Shown here in pieces: positions 14,525-17,360 of a DNA stretch of 17,360 nt. Under the pieces are notes generated by a model that was given only the letters and a program-made list of their open reading frames with translations, made no database searches and was not told the DNA's origin. A program made the translations under genes and the position numbers. Position 1 is the first letter of the stretch, and every line of letters starts with the position of its first letter. This stretch comes from an uncultured Clostridia bacterium (GTDB lineage Bacteria > Bacillota > Clostridia > Christensenellales > Aristaeellaceae): assembly GCA_937907055.1 (NCBI GenBank), contig CALCTW010000116.1, positions 1 through 17,360 of the forward strand, given 5' to 3'.

Positions 14525-14567
14525 CAAAAGAACGCCCGGACAAGGCGTACAGCCCTGCCCGGACGCG
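14525..14567 (-). terminator. intrinsic terminator after the GH51 gene
   Basis: Minus-strand CGTCCGGGCA pairs with TGTCCGGGCG over 10 bp including two G-U, with further inner GGGC/GCCT pairing, followed by TTCTTTT. Confidence 0.82.
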
Positions 14568-14607
14568 ATTTTTACATATTGGAAGAACGGCCTTTATGAC
14601 AAGGGGA

Positions 14608-16104
14608 TCACTTGCCGAAACGCACCACGTTCCAGCTCTTTTTGCCCAGCAGGATCTTCGTGGCATCCTTTTCGGGAGCCAGATCCTTCGGCACGACCTG
14701 ATAAGGATCCGCCTCGGTATTGATGGCCTTCATGTCATCATGGTGCATGGCGCTGTGAGACAGCACACGCAGATCCCCGAAGGCGCGCAGATCGCAGGTC
14801 AGTTCCATATCCTCATCCGCGCGGTTGACCGCGAACAGCGTGACGGTGCCGTCATCGTTCAGCACAGCCGCGGCATCGGCATCGGGAACATCGGTGAAAT
14901 GAGAGGTATCATGCTTGCCGGTGGTCATGATGGGCATGAGGGAAATGCCCTGTCCCATCGTGGCGGCCTGCATGAGGGGATAATAGATGGTCTGCGCCCA
15001 GGCGGAGCCGCCCGCGCGGGTCATGATGGGCGCGATGACATTGACCAGCTGCGCCATGCAGGCGATCTTCACACGATCGGCATTGCGCAGGATGGTGATC
15101 AGCATGAGGCCGACCAGCAGCGCGTCTTCAAAGTTGTAGATATCCTCCAGCAGCGGCAGCGCGTTGCCCCAAGGCTCGGTCTTGTACAGTTTCTGATCCG
15201 CCTGATTGGAATGATACCAGACGTTCCATTCATCCAGAGACAGGTGCACGTTCTTCTTGCTGTTCTTGCGGCCCTTCACGGTGTCGCAGATGGAAGCGAC
15301 CGTACGGATGAAATCCTCCAGATCCATGGTGGAAGCGAGGAAATCCTCGGTATCGTTGTGGGGATTGCCGTAGTAGCGGTGCAGGGACACATAATCAATA
15401 TTATCGTAGCACTCGCTCAGCATGGTGTATTCCCATTCGCCGAAAGTGGGCATGCCGCGTCCGGAGGAGCCGCAGGCGACCAGCTCGATATCGTTATCCA
15501 CCCACTTCATCATCTTGGCGGATTCATTGGCGATACGGCCGTATTCATAGGCTGTCTTGCTGCCCATCTGCCAGGGGCCGTCCATTTCATTGCCGAGGCA
15601 CCACAGTTTGATGTTGAAGGGATCCTTCGCGCCGTTTTTGATACGCAGATCGGACAGATAGGAACCCTTGGCGTGGTTGCAGTATTCCACCACTTCCTTG
15701 GCTTCCATGGGGCCGCGGGTGCCCAGATTGACGGCGTACATCACATCGGTATTGGCCTTCTTAGCCCAGGAGCAGAACTCATGCAGACCCACGGCATTGG
15801 TCTCGGTGGTCTTCCACGCGAGATCCAGACGGGCGGGACGGGAAGCGACGGGGCCGATCGAATCCTCCCACTTGAAGCCGGAAACAAAGTTGCCGCCGGG
15901 ATAACGGACGATGGGCACATTCAGATCACGCACCAGCTTGATGACATCCTTGCGGAAGCCTTCTTCATCCGCCATGGGATGGCCGGGCTCATAGATGCCG
16001 GTGTAGACGGCGCGGCCGAGATGCTCGATAAATGAGCCAAAAACACGCTTGTCGATACGGGAGACCTGATAATCCTTATCCAGAATGAGCTTTGCGCTTT
16101 TCAT
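14608..16104 (-). CDS. abfA: intracellular alpha-L-arabinofuranosidase, GH51
   Basis: Releases terminal arabinofuranose from arabinan or arabinoxylan oligosaccharides. The product is 498 residues, the normal GH51 length. The catalytic acid/base is Glu173 in WCLGNEMDGPW and the nucleophile is Glu292 in LSLDEWNVWY. Further family motifs are FIEHLGRAVYTGIYEP near 25-40, VRYPGGNFVSGF near 66-77, and VSLHRYYGN near 239-247. A C-terminal beta domain covers about 385-498. There is no signal peptide, so the substrate must be imported. An open frame extends to 16290 but its extra part is unrelated; GGAGG about 10 bases before ATG 16104 sets the start. It is monocistronic, with its own promoter and terminator, and no transporter nearby. 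Confidence 0.95.
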   Translation of the reverse strand: MKSAKLILDKDYQVSRIDKRVFGSFIEHLGRAVYTGIYEPGHPMADEEGFRKDVIKLVRDLNVPIVRYPGGNFVSGFKWEDSIGPVASRPARLDLAWKTTETNAVGLHEFCSWAKKANTDVMYAVNLGTRGPMEAKEVVEYCNHAKGSYLSDLRIKNGAKDPFNIKLWCLGNEMDGPWQMGSKTAYEYGRIANESAKMMKWVDNDIELVACGSSGRGMPTFGEWEYTMLSECYDNIDYVSLHRYYGNPHNDTEDFLASTMDLEDFIRTVASICDTVKGRKNSKKNVHLSLDEWNVWYHSNQADQKLYKTEPWGNALPLLEDIYNFEDALLVGLMLITILRNADRVKIACMAQLVNVIAPIMTRAGGSAWAQTIYYPLMQAATMGQGISLMPIMTTGKHDTSHFTDVPDADAAAVLNDDGTVTLFAVNRADEDMELTCDLRAFGDLRVLSHSAMHHDDMKAINTEADPYQVVPKDLAPEKDATKILLGKKSWNVVRFGK

Positions 16105-16147
16105 AACGTAATAACCTCCATATGACCCTGAGGTCCTGATTGCTTCC

Positions 16148-16176
16148 ATTATACACGATGGCGCGTCCGTCTGCAA
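16148..16176 (-). promoter_or_regulatory. sigma-A type promoter of the GH51 gene
   Basis: Minus-strand -35 TTGCAG (16176-16171), 17-base spacer, -10 TATAAT (16153-16148). Confidence 0.88.
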
Positions 16177-16199
16177 CGCGTTTTTGGATTGGAAACGCG
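16177..16199. promoter_or_regulatory. inverted repeat abutting the GH51 -35 box, candidate operator
   Basis: CGCGTTT and AAACGCG are separated by 9 bases and lie directly upstream of the -35 hexamer. The position suits an activator or a repressor. The cognate regulator is not known. Confidence 0.45.
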
Positions 16200-16295
16200 A
16201 TGATCGTACACCAAAGAAAAAAGCAGCGGTTCCCTGCCGCGATTTTTGATCATGCCCTCCCCCGCCGCGCGTTTTTGCGCCGGTCGGCATTCGTT

Positions 16296-16379
16296 TGTCA
16301 TGATACAGACGATTACGACGCGTAATCTGATGTTTTATGTCATGTTATGCTCGCTTTAAGCCACTTATGTCACGATACA
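16296..16379 (+). repeat. three spaced TGTCA(T/C)G-type direct repeats
   Basis: TGTCATGATACA at 16296-16307, TGTCATGTTATG at 16338-16349 and TGTCACGATACA at 16368-16379. Start-to-start distances are 42 and 30 bases, about four and three helical turns, so the copies would lie on roughly one face of the DNA upstream of the HTH-GlmM promoter. Confidence 0.6.
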
Positions 16380-16414
16380 ATTTCGTTTGTTTACCATATT
16401 TTAGGCAAACTATA

Positions 16415-16443
16415 TTGACATAATCGATCAAAAGCGATAAAAT
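16415..16443 (+). promoter_or_regulatory. sigma-A type promoter of the HTH-GlmM gene
   Basis: -35 TTGACA at 16415-16420, 17-base spacer, -10 TAAAAT at 16438-16443. Transcription would start near 16450, at the edge of the palindrome. Confidence 0.9.
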
Positions 16444-16451
16444 GTCAAACG

Positions 16452-16469
16452 GTCATGGAATACCATGAC
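16452..16469. promoter_or_regulatory. perfect inverted repeat at the transcription start, candidate operator
   Basis: GTCATGG and CCATGAC flank AATA, lying between the -10 box and the ribosome binding site. The half-site resembles the upstream TGTCATG repeats, so the same protein may bind all of them. At this place binding would block initiation. Confidence 0.6.
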
Positions 16470-16489
16470 ATATTGACCGGAGGAACACA

Positions 16490-17311
16490 ATGAATTATCT
16501 CAGTGTGCACGACGCGGCGGAAAAATGGGGCCTGAATGAACGCAGGGTCACCCTCCTCTGCCGTGACGGCAAGATCAGGAACGCGAAAAAAGAAGGGAAG
16601 TACTGGCTGATCCCGGATGACGCGCCGCTCCCCCCGGACGGACGCACAAAAGAGGCCAGACAGGTTTCCCCCGCGGCTGAAGCGAACGCTGAAGGCCGGA
16701 CTGATAAAAAGGAGAACAGAAAAATGGGTAAGTATTTCGGGACTGACGGTTTCCGCGGCAAGGCCGGTGTGGTGCTGACCGCGGAACACGCTTTCAAGAC
16801 AGGCCGTTTTCTGGGTCATTACTTCGCTGCCCGTCATCAGGGCGAGGGCAATGCCCGCATCGTGATCGGCAAGGACACCCGCCGCAGCAGCTATATGTTT
16901 GAGTACTCTCTGGTGGGCGGTCTGGTCGCCTCCGGTGCAGATGCCTACCTGCTGCACGTTACCACCACCCCCTCCGTCGCCTATGTTGCCAGAACCGAGG
17001 GCTTTGAGTGCGGCATTATGATCTCCGCCAACCACAACCCCTACTACGACAACGGCATCAAGCTCGTCAATCAGAACGGCGAGAAGATGGAGGACGCGGT
17101 CATCGACCTTGATCGAATCTGTGAACACCTCCGGGTCTTTTACCTTTTGCTCGTTGTACAGCGCATTGATACGCTCCGCCAGCTTGGAAGAGGGCTCATG
17201 CGTCTTGATCTGAAACTGGTACGGTTCTCCCTTCTTACGAGGCTTCTGCTCATCGCTGATCTTTACGAATATCAGTTTACACAACTCTCCGAAAGCTGTA
17301 GGCGGGGATAA
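16490..17311 (+). CDS. HTH domain fused to phosphoglucosamine mutase (GlmM), 3' end replaced
   Basis: Residues 1-50 form a small excisionase/MerR-like helix-turn-helix (LSVHDAAEKWGLNERRV, then a wing GKYWLIP). A charged linker covers 51-78. From Met79 the protein reads as GlmM, the enzyme that interconverts glucosamine-6-P and glucosamine-1-P: GTDGFRG at 84-90, GKDTRRSS at 127-134, and ISANHNPYYDNG at 178-189. The active-site motif should be SASHNP; Asn181 replaces the serine that carries the phosphate. GlmM similarity stops near residue 206 (17108), short of about 450 residues; the rest of the frame to 17311 is antisense to a methylase gene. GGAGG lies 6 bases before ATG 16490. No stop separates the two domains. 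Fusion is clear; function as a regulator is inference. Confidence 0.8.
   Translation: MNYLSVHDAAEKWGLNERRVTLLCRDGKIRNAKKEGKYWLIPDDAPLPPDGRTKEARQVSPAAEANAEGRTDKKENRKMGKYFGTDGFRGKAGVVLTAEHAFKTGRFLGHYFAARHQGEGNARIVIGKDTRRSSYMFEYSLVGGLVASGADAYLLHVTTTPSVAYVARTEGFECGIMISANHNPYYDNGIKLVNQNGEKMEDAVIDLDRICEHLRVFYLLLVVQRIDTLRQLGRGLMRLDLKLVRFSLLTRLLLIADLYEYQFTQLSESCRRG
16711..16726 (+). promoter_or_regulatory. internal ribosome binding site and ATG for free GlmM
   Basis: AAAGGAG ends 9 bases before ATG 16724, which begins MGKYFGTDGFRG, the ordinary GlmM N-terminus. The message could thus give both the HTH fusion and GlmM alone. Confidence 0.65.
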
Positions 17312-17360
17312 TCTGCCACCGCCCCACAGGGTTTGATGGCATTTCTTGATCGCTGTAATC
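17108..17360 (-). CDS. type I restriction-modification DNA methylase (HsdM-like), internal fragment
   Basis: From the right edge the minus strand is open and reads as protein: KKCHQTLWGGG, FGELCKLIFVKISDEQKPRK, PYQFQIKTHEPSSKLAERI, and KVKDPEVFTDSIKVDD. This resembles the N-terminal helical domain of type I N-6 adenine DNA methylases (HsdM), which modify host DNA. Neither the start nor the catalytic part is present; the 5' end is beyond the window. The similarity stops near 17108, where the reverse complement of glmM begins, so the open frame that continues to 16445 is not real protein. It lies head-on against glmM. The family call rests on remembered similarity and is moderate. Confidence 0.65.

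Larger units (their letters stand above)
16105..16489. other. divergent regulatory region between GH51 and HTH-GlmM genes
   Basis: No gene is seen here. It holds one promoter for each flanking gene, an inverted repeat upstream of the GH51 promoter, three TGTCA-type repeats and a palindrome near the right-hand gene. The middle (about 16200-16290) shows no clear signal. Confidence 0.7.

Noticed and set aside
14509..16035. Plus-strand open frame of 508 codons
   Set aside because: It is antisense to the GH51 gene, which has catalytic motifs, promoter and terminator on the minus strand.
16445..17108. Minus-strand extension of the methylase frame
   Set aside because: It reads as the reverse complement of HTH-glmM and has no recognisable protein motif beyond the junction.
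1..17360. CRISPR array, tRNA, rRNA, insertion sequence or prophage genes
   Set aside because: I saw no regular repeat-spacer pattern, no tRNA or rRNA sequence and no transposase or phage structural motif.

Overview
The window looks like part of a bacterial chromosome from a moderately GC-rich member of the Clostridia (Firmicutes). Supporting signs are strong AGGAGG-type ribosome binding sites, a PyrR-type attenuator ahead of the pyrimidine genes, an L10 leader ahead of rplJ-rplL, class 1B dihydroorotate dehydrogenase (PyrD plus PyrK), a CD1247-type zinc-ribbon protein next to efp, and a redox protein of the C_GCAxxG_C_C family. A Christensenellales-like gut or rumen anaerobe is my guess, but the sequence alone does not settle it.

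Layout. Positions 1-3480 (minus strand) hold a pyrimidine operon, pyrC-pyrK-pyrD-pyrF, tightly overlapped. It has a clear promoter, a PyrR-binding RNA and a terminator/antiterminator switch; pyrF runs off the left edge. Positions 3470-6300 (minus) hold an M24 Xaa-Pro peptidase, efp, a CD1247-type acidic zinc-ribbon protein and a small zinc-ribbon protein. Positions 6310-8659 (minus) hold a three-gene translationally coupled set: a membrane-anchored zinc-ribbon protein, a TPM-domain protein and a C_GCAxxG_C_C protein that carries an in-frame TAG. Positions 8755-11029 (plus) hold a short thioredoxin-reductase-like flavoprotein without NADPH motifs and a SpoVK/CbbX-type AAA ATPase. Positions 11138-12301 (plus) hold rplJ-rplL behind an L10 leader. 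Positions 12341-14522 (minus) hold a secreted NAGPA-type phosphodiester glycosidase and a divergent Lgt-fold membrane protein. Positions 14525-16176 (minus) hold an intracellular GH51 arabinofuranosidase.

The right end is the most unusual part. A plus-strand gene starting at 16490 fuses a small helix-turn-helix domain in frame to the N-terminal half of a phosphoglucosamine mutase (GlmM). A second good ribosome binding site precedes an internal ATG at 16724, so free GlmM could also be made. The residue that should be the phosphorylated catalytic serine is asparagine. The promoter region holds three spaced TGTCA-type repeats and a perfect inverted repeat between the -10 box and the start codon. 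Together these suggest an autoregulated sensor or trigger enzyme for amino-sugar metabolism.

The GlmM similarity stops abruptly near 17108. From there to the window end the minus strand encodes the N-terminal part of a type I restriction-modification DNA methylase. This is either a real rearrangement or, more likely, a chimeric contig end. The 17 stop codons I could read are all TGA or TAA; the only TAG met in a gene is the internal one at 6559.
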